Origin: GCA-2684655 sp045105235
Lineage (GTDB): Bacteria > Planctomycetota > UBA1135 > UBA2386
Length of the DNA: 64,000 nucleotides
NCBI GenBank assembly: GCA_045105235.1
Contig: JBGCDH010000019.1
Location: forward strand, 37,860 to 101,859
Reading direction: 5' to 3'
Shown here: positions 17,420 to 25,378 of the stretch, piece after piece
Numbering within the stretch: the first letter of the stretch is position 1
Layout of the letters: each line of letters starts with the position of its first letter
The notes under the pieces: model-generated
What the model saw: only the letters and a program-made list of their open reading frames with translations
The model's database searches: none
Told to the model about the DNA's origin: nothing
Translations under genes and position numbers: made by a program

Positions 17420-17848
17420 TCAGCGATCGATGTATCCAACCAAGCGCAGGCCACCCTTGTCAACGCGCTCGGCGCGCAGGCCGTCGAGGTAGACCGTCAG
17501 CAAGAACAGCCCGCGGCCCCGCTCGCTGTCGAGCGAAGGCATACCGTTGGTCGCGGCGCTCAACGACTCCGCGAGCTCCTCGACCTGGTCATCCGGCATC
17601 TCCGGATCGAAGAACTCGATGGCAATGCGCTCGTCCGCCGGCTCGATGCAAACCGCCAGCTCCTGGTTGCCGGTCCGATACACCGCACCGTGCTCGATCG
17701 CGTTGTTGACCAGCTCGTCGACAACGAGCGCGAGGTTGTCGCAGACGCTAGACCCAGCGCCCAAAGATGAAGCGAACCGCCGCACTCGTGCGCGCACCTC
17801 GCGCACAACGCGGCCGTCTGCGGGGAAACTCAGGCGACTGCGGCTCAC
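17420..17848 (-). CDS. RsbW-like serine kinase / anti-sigma factor (HATPase_c_2)
   Basis: A 142-residue GHKL ATPase-fold protein with no sensor domain. The N box DELVNNAIEHG is intact, the G1 region reads FFDPEMPDDQ, and the G2 box is ERGRGLFLL, followed by a C-terminal strand VGYIDR. Such stand-alone domains act as anti-sigma factor kinases in partner-switching networks. No STAS anti-anti-sigma partner is seen beside it. Its ATG overlaps the nadC stop by 4 bases (ATGA), so it is translationally coupled to nadC. Confidence 0.85.
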   Translation of the reverse strand: MSRSRLSFPADGRVVREVRARVRRFASSLGAGSSVCDNLALVVDELVNNAIEHGAVYRTGNQELAVCIEPADERIAIEFFDPEMPDDQVEELAESLSAATNGMPSLDSERGRGLFLLTVYLDGLRAERVDKGGLRLVGYIDR

Positions 17849-18732
17849 TGAACGCCCTCGACGATCATCGACAGATCGACCGCGACAGCCGAGTGGGTCA
17901 GTGCGCCAATCGAAATCCGGTCGACGCCCGACTCGGCATAGGCCCGCACGTTGTGCTCGCCAATGCCGCCCGAGGCCTCTGTCTGCACGGTCCGGCCGAC
18001 GGCTTGCGCCGCGTCCTGCACCGCCGCGACAGCCGCGCGCAGCGGATCGCCCGCTTCAAAGTTGTCGAGCAGAATGACGCTAGCACCACCGCGCACTGCG
18101 GCGAGCGCCTCGTCGACGGTGCGCGCCTCTGCGACAACCGGACGATCGTGTCCTTCGCAGCATCGGGCCACCACTTGCTCGATGGACTCTGGCCGCGCAA
18201 AGCCGAAGTGATTCTCCTTCAACAGCACCTGGTCAAAGAGACCGATGCGGTGGTTCACGCCACCGCCCGCCAGCACTGCGGCTTTCTCCACGTGGCGCAG
18301 ACCCGGCGTGGTCTTGCGCGTATCGAGAATGCTCGCGCCCGTGCCGGCTACCAGATCGACAAAGCGCCGGGTCTTCGTCGCGACGCCCGACAGACGCTGC
18401 AAGAAGTTGAGGGCCGTGCGCTCGGCCGACAGCAGCGCGATCATGTCGCCGCGGAAACGCAGCACGTCGTCGCCCGGAGCAAACGAAGAACCGTCGTCGA
18501 GCACGACCTCTAACTCGCAGCTGGAGTCGAGCAGCTCGAAGCAGCGCACGGCGCATGCCATGCCGGCCAAGACACCATCGGCCTTGGCAAAGATCCGACC
18601 GGCCCCTTTGCGGCCGGTACCGAGCGCAAGCGTGGAAGTAACGTCACCCCCCGAGCCGAGGCGATCATCGCCTAGGTCCTCAGCAAGAGCTCGTCGCACG
18701 CAGTCGGTCGGATCAGCACCGGTGCTTACCAT
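17845..18732 (-). CDS. nadC: Nicotinate-nucleotide pyrophosphorylase (quinolinate phosphoribosyltransferase)
   Basis: Makes nicotinate mononucleotide from quinolinate and PRPP in NAD synthesis. Seen: ALAEDLGDDRLGSGGDVTS, ERTALNFLQRLSGVAT, ILDTRKTTPGLRHVEKAAV, GGGVNHRIGLFDQVLLKENH, EASGGIGEHNVRAYAESGVD and ISIGALTHS, covering the substrate-binding Arg, His and Lys positions. Length is 295 from ATG 18732 (MVSTGADPTD). The frame continues to 18855, but that extension lacks family similarity. First gene of a probable operon with the RsbW-like and VanZ-like genes. Confidence 0.95.
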   Translation of the reverse strand: MVSTGADPTDCVRRALAEDLGDDRLGSGGDVTSTLALGTGRKGAGRIFAKADGVLAGMACAVRCFELLDSSCELEVVLDDGSSFAPGDDVLRFRGDMIALLSAERTALNFLQRLSGVATKTRRFVDLVAGTGASILDTRKTTPGLRHVEKAAVLAGGGVNHRIGLFDQVLLKENHFGFARPESIEQVVARCCEGHDRPVVAEARTVDEALAAVRGGASVILLDNFEAGDPLRAAVAAVQDAAQAVGRTVQTEASGGIGEHNVRAYAESGVDRISIGALTHSAVAVDLSMIVEGVQ

Positions 18733-18893
18733 GGCGCGGCAGACTACCCGAAAGCCGCTGTCCACGCATGTTTGCGTGCCAGCGAGGCGCCACCTTCCTT
18801 GCGATCGGCCGAGTTGCGATGACAGACGACCGGCCGCAAGGCGGGAAAAGAGCACGACACCGGCAAAAAGCGTCGGTTCTGAGAGTTCCTCGC

Positions 18894-19226
18894 CTAGCGC
18901 ACGGCCTCCGCCGTGGCGGCACCAAATTCCACGTGCGGTGCCAGCGCCCGCAGGGCCACAGGCCCCACGCCAGCGACCCGTCGCAGATCCTGGAGGCGGC
19001 GAAACGGCCCACGGCGGATGCGTTCGAGCACGATGGCCTCAGCTCGCCGAGGCCCAAGACCAGGAAGCGCCTGCAGTTCGCCAACGGAGGCTCGATTGAG
19101 ATCGATCTTGACCGCTTGGATCGAGATTTCCGGAGCCGGCGCGAGCACCCCAAACGCGAAAGCGCGGATGGCAAGCAGGTAGACGAGCAGCGCCCACGCC
19201 ACCAGCAGACGCGGGACGCGCCGCAC
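18894..19226 (-). CDS. ComEA-like helix-hairpin-helix protein with one membrane segment
   Basis: About 110 residues from GTG 19226: a transmembrane helix (LLVAWALLVYLLAIRAFAFG), a short linker, then two helix-hairpin-helix motifs (IDLNRASVGELQALPGLGPRRAEAI and FRRLQDLRRVAGVGPVALRAL). This is the layout of ComEA DNA receptors for competence, but many bacteria have similar proteins of unknown role and no ComEC is present. The frame is open to 19370, which would overlap the MinD-like gene by 127 bases; the stretch there is Arg-rich and not family-like. The start codon is therefore uncertain. Confidence 0.75.
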   Translation of the reverse strand: MRRVPRLLVAWALLVYLLAIRAFAFGVLAPAPEISIQAVKIDLNRASVGELQALPGLGPRRAEAIVLERIRRGPFRRLQDLRRVAGVGPVALRALAPHVEFGAATAEAVR

Positions 19227-19243
19227 CGGATCGGCGGCACCGC

Positions 19244-20179
19244 CTACCAGCGCCGGATCTGCGCCAGCATGCGCTGCTCGACGCCGCGCTGTCGCTCGCC
19301 CTCGTTGGCCGGAGCGACCCGTTCGTCGAGACGGTCCGCCAGGATCTGCAGCGCCATGGTCGTTTCGCATTCCGGATCTCCCACCAACATCGGGGGCTTG
19401 CCAAGCCGCCGCAAACTGACGGACGGATCTTCGGGCACGGCCCCTAGGTAGTGGATCGGCTGGTGCGCAAACCGACGCGAGACTTCGAAAAGGCGATCAA
19501 ACGTTGCGCTGGCCAGCTCCGGACTCGTCGCACGATTGACGAGCAGGTCGACCGGCGGCCGCTCGACCTGGCGGGCCAAGCACTTGATGACCGCATACGC
19601 ATCGGTAAGCGCAGCAATCTCTGGGTTCGTCACCATGACGACGCGCTTCGCACCGAGCACCGTGATCATCGACTGCGGCGCCATGCCGGCAGCGCAGTCG
19701 AGCAGCACCACATCGAACGATTGCGCCAGGTGGCCGAGAGAGCGCGCCAACATCTGCATGTGGCGAGAGCCCAGCTCCGCCATGCTGACAACTCCCGAGC
19801 CGCCCGCGATGAGCGAGGGACCAAACGACGTCTCGATCAGCACTTCGCGAACCGTTCTCTGCCCGTTCAGCAGGTGCTGCATCGAAAAGGGCGGGTTCGC
19901 GCCAAACAGGAGATGAGAATTGGCGAGGCCAAAGTCGCAATCGACCACAACAACCCGCCTGCCGCGCTGGTGCAGAGCGATCGCGAGGTTGGTCGTCAGA
20001 AAGGACTTGCCGGTGCCGCCTTTGCCCGACGCAAACGCAACGACGGCGGCCTCGCGGCGCCGCGGCTCGGACGGCAGATAGCCAGACCGGCTCAACAGCC
20101 GGTGCAACAGGCCGTTCTTCCGATTCTCGACTGGAAACTGTGATTCCACGACGACCTCCCGGTCGCTCGGAAGACGCAT
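19244..20179 (-). CDS. MinD/FlhG-like P-loop ATPase
   Basis: A 311-residue deviant Walker A ATPase: FASGKGGTGKSFLTTNLA, VVVVDCDFGLANSHLLFG, DVVLLDCAAGMAPQSM and LLVNRAT. The GLANSHLLFG and MQHLL segments, and the spacing, resemble FlhG (YlxH/FleN), which limits flagellar number, more than MinD. It lacks an evident C-terminal amphipathic helix. It sits between the ComEA-like gene and an unassigned gene at 20253; no flagellar gene is visible in the window, so the cellular target is open. Confidence 0.85.
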   Translation of the reverse strand: MRLPSDREVVVESQFPVENRKNGLLHRLLSRSGYLPSEPRRREAAVVAFASGKGGTGKSFLTTNLAIALHQRGRRVVVVDCDFGLANSHLLFGANPPFSMQHLLNGQRTVREVLIETSFGPSLIAGGSGVVSMAELGSRHMQMLARSLGHLAQSFDVVLLDCAAGMAPQSMITVLGAKRVVMVTNPEIAALTDAYAVIKCLARQVERPPVDLLVNRATSPELASATFDRLFEVSRRFAHQPIHYLGAVPEDPSVSLRRLGKPPMLVGDPECETTMALQILADRLDERVAPANEGERQRGVEQRMLAQIRRW

Positions 20180-20252
20180 AGAAGCGCCTCAAAGTGACCG
20201 CCGCCGAGAATCTCGACGCCAGCACACATCCGGTGACCACCCCGCGCAGTTG

Positions 20253-21650
20253 CTACGAGCGGTCTTTTGCCACAGAGCCCTTGGACTTCGCGCCAGCTAC
20301 CGAAGCTGGATCTCCAAGAGCAGAATGCTCTTCGGGAGTGAGCTCGGACGCAGCCAAACTCTCGCGCAGACTCTCCTGATCGGAGTGTCGCGCGCTCCCT
20401 ACTGCGTGGCGAGTCGCAGACGTGTCGCCGTTGCGGTCGTGGCCGAGGAACGAGTTCTCAGCAACCGCAGGTAGGCGGGAAGGTGAAGATGCCGGCACGC
20501 TGCGGGCAGAAATGCTGTCGGAGTTGGCGCCTTGCGATGGACGCCCATTGGTTGCGCTGCCGTTTGCCGCGCTGCCGTTTGCTGCGCCGCCGCTGGTCGC
20601 ACTAGCGCTGCCGGCACCGTTGCCGAAAATGGCGCCGATCGCCCCATTCCCGTTTGCTCCATGGTCTTCGTTGGCCATCCGAACGGAGCCAGCCGGCTGC
20701 CCCAAGCGGTCGACCGACGCATGCTCGTCGTGGCTGCGCAAGACAAAGTCCATGCGCGCATGGCGGGCGAGAGCGCGCAGCATCTCGTCCGCAAAGCGTC
20801 GCACATCGCGCACCACGCGCAGCTCACGGCCAGCACCTGCTCGCCCGACGCTGCGGCCGGACGACGCAACAAGTCCTTCATCGAGCGTCTGGACTTCGCC
20901 GAGCAGGTGGCCGTTCCAAAACACGCGACGCACAAATCGGTCGCCGTGGATGCGCACGGCTGGGTCCATGCGTCGACAAATGCTTTCCAGTTCGTGCCAG
21001 AGCCCAACACAGCCTGCCGGCGGCGCAAAACCTGGGATGTCGTTGGCGTGCGAGTCGCCGATGTGTCGACGAGCCGTCGACGAGTCGTAGCTACCGCCAC
21101 CGCCACCGCCCGCCGATGCCTCCGCGTCCGATTGCAACGCATCAGATCGCAACGAGTCGGCGCCGACAGTGCCATGGCCGCGGCCGCTAGCAGTTCGCGA
21201 CGTGAGCCACCGCACAGCGAATCGCTCCGAGCCAGAAACCCGGAAGGGCTCCAGCGTGCAGGCCTCCAGCGCATGAATCGGCAGGGTCTGCAGCTGCGCA
21301 AGCTCTTTCGCGGCAGCGTCTGTCCCGACGACCAGGATGCGACCCGTGCAGCCTGGCGAGTAGTTGCCCTCGGGCAACGCCTGCGCCAGCGAATCGCCGA
21401 CACGCTGCAGGAACTGACCCGCGGCGAGCGCGCGCGCCGACAGCAGCGCGTCCCCTTCTACCGCGAGCAGGATCAGGACGGGTGCGCCAATCGCGTCGCG
21501 AGCGACGCCGTCCAGCGGGCCAACTTCGCCACCACCGCAATCGAGGGACTCAAGCACCAGACGAAGCCCAGACTCAATGCTGTCGAGCCGCCGTGAGACA
21601 AGTGCCCACAGTCTCTCGCGCAGGTGCGGCAAGATCGGACCTCGGATCAT
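20253..21650 (-). CDS. Unassigned protein, degenerate nuclease-like N-terminus and low-complexity tail
   Basis: 465 residues, no signal peptide. The N-terminal 130 residues (RLDSIESGLRLVLESL, GPLDGVARDAIGAPVLILLAVEGD, AAGQFLQR) follow the strand order of PD-(D/E)xK endonucleases of the NucS/VRR type, but the usual D...ExK residues are mostly lost (LLAVEGD in place of a VIELK strand). A middle region (about 210-320) holds WHELESICRRM, VWNG-type strands (RRVFWNGHLLGE) and FADEMLRALARHARMDF. The last 140 residues are Gly/Asn/Ser/Ala-rich (NGNGAIGAIFGNGAG) and probably disordered. Start ATG 21650 has GGGAG five bases upstream. It precedes the MinD/FlhG-like gene on the same strand. The nuclease relation is tentative. 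Confidence 0.6.
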   Translation of the reverse strand: MIRGPILPHLRERLWALVSRRLDSIESGLRLVLESLDCGGGEVGPLDGVARDAIGAPVLILLAVEGDALLSARALAAGQFLQRVGDSLAQALPEGNYSPGCTGRILVVGTDAAAKELAQLQTLPIHALEACTLEPFRVSGSERFAVRWLTSRTASGRGHGTVGADSLRSDALQSDAEASAGGGGGGSYDSSTARRHIGDSHANDIPGFAPPAGCVGLWHELESICRRMDPAVRIHGDRFVRRVFWNGHLLGEVQTLDEGLVASSGRSVGRAGAGRELRVVRDVRRFADEMLRALARHARMDFVLRSHDEHASVDRLGQPAGSVRMANEDHGANGNGAIGAIFGNGAGSASATSGGAANGSAANGSATNGRPSQGANSDSISARSVPASSPSRLPAVAENSFLGHDRNGDTSATRHAVGSARHSDQESLRESLAASELTPEEHSALGDPASVAGAKSKGSVAKDRS

Positions 21651-21663
21651 GCATACTCCCGAA

Positions 21664-21679
21664 CCGTCAAGTTTGACGG
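21664..21679. promoter_or_regulatory. 16-bp dyad upstream of the 20253-21650 gene
   Basis: CCGTCAA and TTGACGG are perfect inverted repeats separated by GT. The dyad lies 14-29 bases before the ATG at 21650, directly upstream of its GGGAG ribosome site. It could be a repressor operator or a small leader hairpin; TTGACGG alone also resembles a -35 box. Confidence 0.45.
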
Positions 21680-21873
21680 CTGCCGAAGGGCGACATGCGC
21701 CCGCAGGTATGTTGGCAGGGAATACAAGGTCATGGCCTCGCTTGAGACTTCCGTATTATTGCGCGCGGGCGAACACGAATGCAACCGCCGAAGCACCAAG
21801 CGCGCCTCAAAACTACGCTGCCATCGGAGTTTCAGCACTCGACGACCGCTGGCGAGCCACCTCGCAAAGGCTG

Positions 21874-22587
21874 CTAGCCGCGCTTTGGTGGAGCACCGGA
21901 GCGCCTCGCGGGCACCTCCGCGCCGCCCGCGGCCAGCAGCGGCGAGCGGCGCTCTTCGAGACGGGTCCAGGCAACGGCCAGCGCATCCGTGGCGTCCAGA
22001 GGCAGCGTCGGGTCGAGCCCCGCCGCGGCGGGCAACAGCTGCCGCAACATCTTGGCGACGGCCTGCTTACGTGCAGCCCCATGGCCGGCCACGCAGCGCT
22101 TCACGCGCGCCGGCGCATACTGATGCACATCCACGCCCACGCTCGCCGCTCCGGCGAGCACAACGCCGCGGGCCTCGCCGATACGAAGAGCTGCCTGCAC
22201 GCTTTTGCCAAAGAATGCTTCCTCGATGGCCAGCTCACTTGGGCGAAGCTCGCGCACAATTGCATCAAACTGCTGCTGGAGCGCCAGCAATCGCATCGTC
22301 AGCGGCGCCCCGCGCGCGCCAAGGCGCAAAACCCCGGCACGCACGAGACGCACACCAGCAGCTCCGGAATCGGCGCTGCGTACCACGTTGCTGCCGCGCA
22401 ACGCCAGCGGAACCCGCGGCGGAGAATCCGACGAGGCGGCCGCTTCGTGAACGCTGTCGGCTGCCGACGGAGATCCCAACGGCCGGCGCGATCGAGAAGA
22501 TCGCGCGCCGGGCTCACCAAACTCCAAGCACCCAAAGCCAACGACCTGAGTGCCCGGATCGATGCCGAGAATCCGCACCACCGCCAT
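21874..22587 (-). CDS. ruvC: Crossover junction endodeoxyribonuclease RuvC
   Basis: Resolves Holliday junctions with RuvAB. The first catalytic Asp is D10 in RILGIDPGTQVVGFG, the Glu is in SELAIEEAFFGKS, and the last acidic pair is in LDATDALAVAW. Length is 237 because an insert of roughly 55 residues, rich in Ser, Ala and Pro, lies between the first and second strands (about residues 24-78). The C-terminus is also extended (AAGGAEVPARRSG). Start ATG 22587 (MAVVRILGID) is chosen because the family begins directly before the first strand; it lies 25 bases from the divergent ispD start. Confidence 0.9.
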   Translation of the reverse strand: MAVVRILGIDPGTQVVGFGCLEFGEPGARSSRSRRPLGSPSAADSVHEAAASSDSPPRVPLALRGSNVVRSADSGAAGVRLVRAGVLRLGARGAPLTMRLLALQQQFDAIVRELRPSELAIEEAFFGKSVQAALRIGEARGVVLAGAASVGVDVHQYAPARVKRCVAGHGAARKQAVAKMLRQLLPAAAGLDPTLPLDATDALAVAWTRLEERRSPLLAAGGAEVPARRSGAPPKRG

Positions 22588-22612
22588 CGGCGCGAGTGTA
22601 AGGTCGCGTTCC

Positions 22613-23341
22613 GTGAAGGTCGCCATCTTGTTGCTCGCGGCCGGCCGCGGCACGCGCCTCGGTGCCGCAGTCCCCAAGGCATTTCTGCCGCTTGGCAACC
22701 TGCCACTGCTGCTCCACAGCGCCGCACGGCTGGTCACAGCTGTGCCCGAAGAGTGTGCGTTCGAACTCGTCGTGCTCGTCGGCCCGGGCGACCGTGAGCA
22801 GCACCTGCAGCCGTTCGTCGCGCCCCTTCAGCGCCTGGTCCGCGCGCCATCCGATCTGCACATCGTCACAGGCGGCGAGACCCGGCAAGAGTCAATGACC
22901 AACGGACTCGCGGCCACATCGAGCGACTGCGACCTCGTGCTCATCCACGATGCAGCACGCGCGCTGGTTTCGGTCGACGCCACGCGCGCTTGCCTGCAAA
23001 CCGCAGAATCCGTCGGCGCCGCGCTGCTCGCGATACCGGCGACGGACACGCTCAAGCGCGTCGTCAACGGCCGCGTGCAAACGACCGTCGATCGCAGCGA
23101 AATCTACTACGCGCAAACGCCACAGATCGCGCGACGCGAGCTGCTGCTAGAAGCAGCGGGCCTGGCCGAAGCCGACGGCTTCGAAGCGACCGACGACGTC
23201 TCGCTGCTCGAACACTTCGGCAGCGAGGTTGCGGTCGTACCAGGCTCGGCCACCAACCTGAAAATCACGCACCCGGACGACCTGCCGCTGGCCGCGGCGC
23301 TCCTGGCGCAAAACCCGACCCCGCCTTTGCCGCCATCATGA
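22613..23341 (+). CDS. ispD: 2-C-methyl-D-erythritol 4-phosphate cytidylyltransferase
   Basis: Third enzyme of the MEP isoprenoid pathway, makes CDP-ME from MEP and CTP. Signature VAILLLAAGRGTRLGAAVPK at the N-terminus, VTGGETRQESMTNGL, VLIHDAARALV, ATDTLKRV, AQTPQIARRELL and KITHPDDL are all present. 242 residues from GTG 22613 (VKVAILLL), the only start that gives the normal N-terminus. Its TGA overlaps the ispF ATG (ATGA), so the two are coupled. Confidence 0.95.
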   Translation: MKVAILLLAAGRGTRLGAAVPKAFLPLGNLPLLLHSAARLVTAVPEECAFELVVLVGPGDREQHLQPFVAPLQRLVRAPSDLHIVTGGETRQESMTNGLAATSSDCDLVLIHDAARALVSVDATRACLQTAESVGAALLAIPATDTLKRVVNGRVQTTVDRSEIYYAQTPQIARRELLLEAAGLAEADGFEATDDVSLLEHFGSEVAVVPGSATNLKITHPDDLPLAAALLAQNPTPPLPPS

Positions 23342-23829
23342 ACGACCTCCCCCGCATCGGCCTCGGCATCGACGTGCACCGACTGCATCCTGGCAGGCCC
23401 TGCCGACTCGGCGGCGTCGACTTCGACTCGGACGTCGGACCGCTTGGCCACAGCGATGGGGACGCCGTGCTGCACGCCGCCTGCGATGCCGTGCTCGGCG
23501 CTGCAGGTCTCGACGATCTCGGCACGCTGTTCAGCGATCGCGACGAGGCCAACGCAGCGCGCGACTCCGCCGACTTTTGCCACGAGACGATGCGCCAAAT
23601 CGGCGACAAGAACCTCTGCGTCTGGTCGCTCGACATCGTTCTCGAAACCGAAGCACCGAAGCTCAAACCCAAGCGCCAAGAGATGCGGACCCGCATCGCG
23701 TCGCTGTTTGGCCTCGACCCCGATCGCGTCAACGTCAAGGGCAAGACCGGCGAGAAGGTCGACGCCGTCGGCCGCGGCGAAGCGTGCCGCGCCACCGTCG
23801 TCGCCCTGCTCGGCCCGCAACCGGCCTAG
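23338..23829 (+). CDS. ispF: 2-C-methyl-D-erythritol 2,4-cyclodiphosphate synthase
   Basis: Cyclises CDP-ME 2-phosphate in the MEP pathway; a metal-dependent homotrimer. Metal ligands are in GLGIDVHRLHPG (Asp, His) and the second His in LGHSDGDAVLHAACDAVLGAAGL; FSDRD and VNVKGKTGEKVDAVGRGE follow. 163 residues, the usual length. Start overlaps the ispD stop by 4 bases. Having ispD and ispF adjacent matches the known fusion of these functions in other bacteria. Confidence 0.96.
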   Translation: MNDLPRIGLGIDVHRLHPGRPCRLGGVDFDSDVGPLGHSDGDAVLHAACDAVLGAAGLDDLGTLFSDRDEANAARDSADFCHETMRQIGDKNLCVWSLDIVLETEAPKLKPKRQEMRTRIASLFGLDPDRVNVKGKTGEKVDAVGRGEACRATVVALLGPQPA

Positions 23830-23842
23830 GCCGGAGTCGTCC

Positions 23843-25336
23843 ATGAGCGACATCCTTGAGCCTCCGCGCAGCTTCGCGCAAACGCTGCGCCGACTCGGCC
23901 CAGGCCTGATCATCGCCGGTTCGATCGTCGGCTCAGGCGAGCTCATTGCGACAACCAAAGTCGGCGCCGAAGCCGGCTTCACGCTGCTCTGGCTGATCGT
24001 CATCGGCTGCGTGATCAAGGTCTTCACCCAGGTCGAGTTTGGCCGCAGCGCGATCGTGCGCGGCAAGACGGCGCTGGAGACGCTAGACGATCTGCCTGGC
24101 CCTCGCTGGCGGTCTGGCTGGGCCGTCTGGCTGTGGCTCGTCATGGTTTTGCTGACGCTCGCGCAGCAGGGAGGCATTGTCGGCGGCGTCGGCCAGGCGC
24201 TGGCAATCATGATGCCTTGGACCGACGAAGGCGCGCGTTTCCAGGAGCTGCAGAACCAGGTTGTCGCGCTGCAGGTCGAGCAAGCGATGGCGCCAGATGC
24301 CGCTCTGTCGGCAGCATCAAGCGACCGACTGGCCGCGCTGCAATCGCAGCTTGCGGAGTTTGCACCGATTCACGACGCAACCCTTTGGGCAACGGTGCTC
24401 GCGACGCTGACATCGATCATCTTGGTCGTAGGTCGCTTCCGAGCGATTGAATGGGTGACGACGGCGTTCGTCGTCGCATTCACGATTGCGACGCTGCTCA
24501 CCGTTGTGCTGCTGCAGATGCAGCCGGAGTGGGCCATCCGCGGCGACGAAGTTCTCCACGGACTCAGCTTTTCGCTGCCCCAACGAGACAGCGGCAGCAG
24601 CGGCGCCGCCCCAATCACCACGGCGCTCGCTGCGTTCGGGATCATCGGCGTCGGTGCATCCGAACTCGTCATGTATCCGTACTGGTGCATCGAGAAGGGC
24701 TACGCGCGTTGGACCGGCCCGGCGGACGGCAGCGAAAGCTGGCGAGGCCGCGCCCGCGGCTGGATGCGCGTGCTGCAGTGGGACGCGTGGATCTCTGCGG
24801 CCGTCTACACGTTCGCCACCGTCGCATTCTTCTTGCTTGGCGCCGCAGTGCTCGGGCGCATCGGCCTCAACCCGGCAAAGCAGAGCATGGTGCGCACGCT
24901 CGCCGAGATGTATGCGCCGGTCTTTGGCACGTGGGCCACGCCTGTCTTTCTCGTCGGCGCGTTTTGCGTGCTCTACTCGACGTTCTTCGTAGCCAGCGCT
25001 GGCATCGCGCGCATCCTCTCGGACTGCGTCGTCGTGCTCGGCCTCTCGCCGGGCGACGAGCGCGCGCGGCGACGCTTGACCAAGATCTTCAGCGGGCTGC
25101 TGCCGTTTGTCAGCCTGCTGGTATTCGTCTGGGTCCAGGCCCCGGCCGAGCTTGTGCTGGCCGGCGGCGTCGCCCAGGCGCTGATGCTGCCGGTGCTCGG
25201 CTTCGCCGCGCTGTGGTCGCGCTACCGGCGAACCGAGGCGGCACTCGCCCCGGGCAAGCTATGGGACACGCTGCTGTGGCTGTCGTGCCTCGGCTTCCTC
25301 ATCGCCGGCGTCTGGTCGCTGGCCAACCGCTTCTAG
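23843..25336 (+). CDS. Nramp-related membrane transporter
   Basis: 497 residues with about 11 hydrophobic segments. The first helix LGPGLIIAGSIVGSGELIATTKVGAEAGF aligns with Nramp helix 1, and GIIGVGASELVMYPYWCIEKG with helix 6. The canonical metal-binding DPGN and MPHN motifs are not seen (GSGE and YPYW stand in their places), so a divalent-metal substrate cannot be assumed. A soluble-looking loop of about 60 residues (FQELQNQVVALQVEQAM...) with coiled-coil character sits between early helices. It starts 13 bases after ispF and may be read through from it. Confidence 0.8.
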   Translation: MSDILEPPRSFAQTLRRLGPGLIIAGSIVGSGELIATTKVGAEAGFTLLWLIVIGCVIKVFTQVEFGRSAIVRGKTALETLDDLPGPRWRSGWAVWLWLVMVLLTLAQQGGIVGGVGQALAIMMPWTDEGARFQELQNQVVALQVEQAMAPDAALSAASSDRLAALQSQLAEFAPIHDATLWATVLATLTSIILVVGRFRAIEWVTTAFVVAFTIATLLTVVLLQMQPEWAIRGDEVLHGLSFSLPQRDSGSSGAAPITTALAAFGIIGVGASELVMYPYWCIEKGYARWTGPADGSESWRGRARGWMRVLQWDAWISAAVYTFATVAFFLLGAAVLGRIGLNPAKQSMVRTLAEMYAPVFGTWATPVFLVGAFCVLYSTFFVASAGIARILSDCVVVLGLSPGDERARRRLTKIFSGLLPFVSLLVFVWVQAPAELVLAGGVAQALMLPVLGFAALWSRYRRTEAALAPGKLWDTLLWLSCLGFLIAGVWSLANRF

Positions 25337-25370
25337 AGGCGAACAGGTTCGAAAACGAACCGGCTCTAGA
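25332..25370. terminator. Candidate bidirectional terminator hairpin
   Basis: Outer arms TCTAGAG (25332-25338) and CTCTAGA (25364-25370), inner arms GGTTCG (25346-25351) and CGAACC (25356-25361) around AAAA. It lies between the convergent transporter and ABC genes, and its left arm contains the transporter's TAG stop. No T-tract is visible on either side. Confidence 0.55.
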
Positions 25371-25378
25371 CCGCCCGC

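Noticed and set aside
25340..25362. tRNA T-arm-like GGTTCGAAAACGAACC
   Set aside because: No acceptor stem, D-arm or anticodon arm around it; it is part of a terminator-like hairpin.
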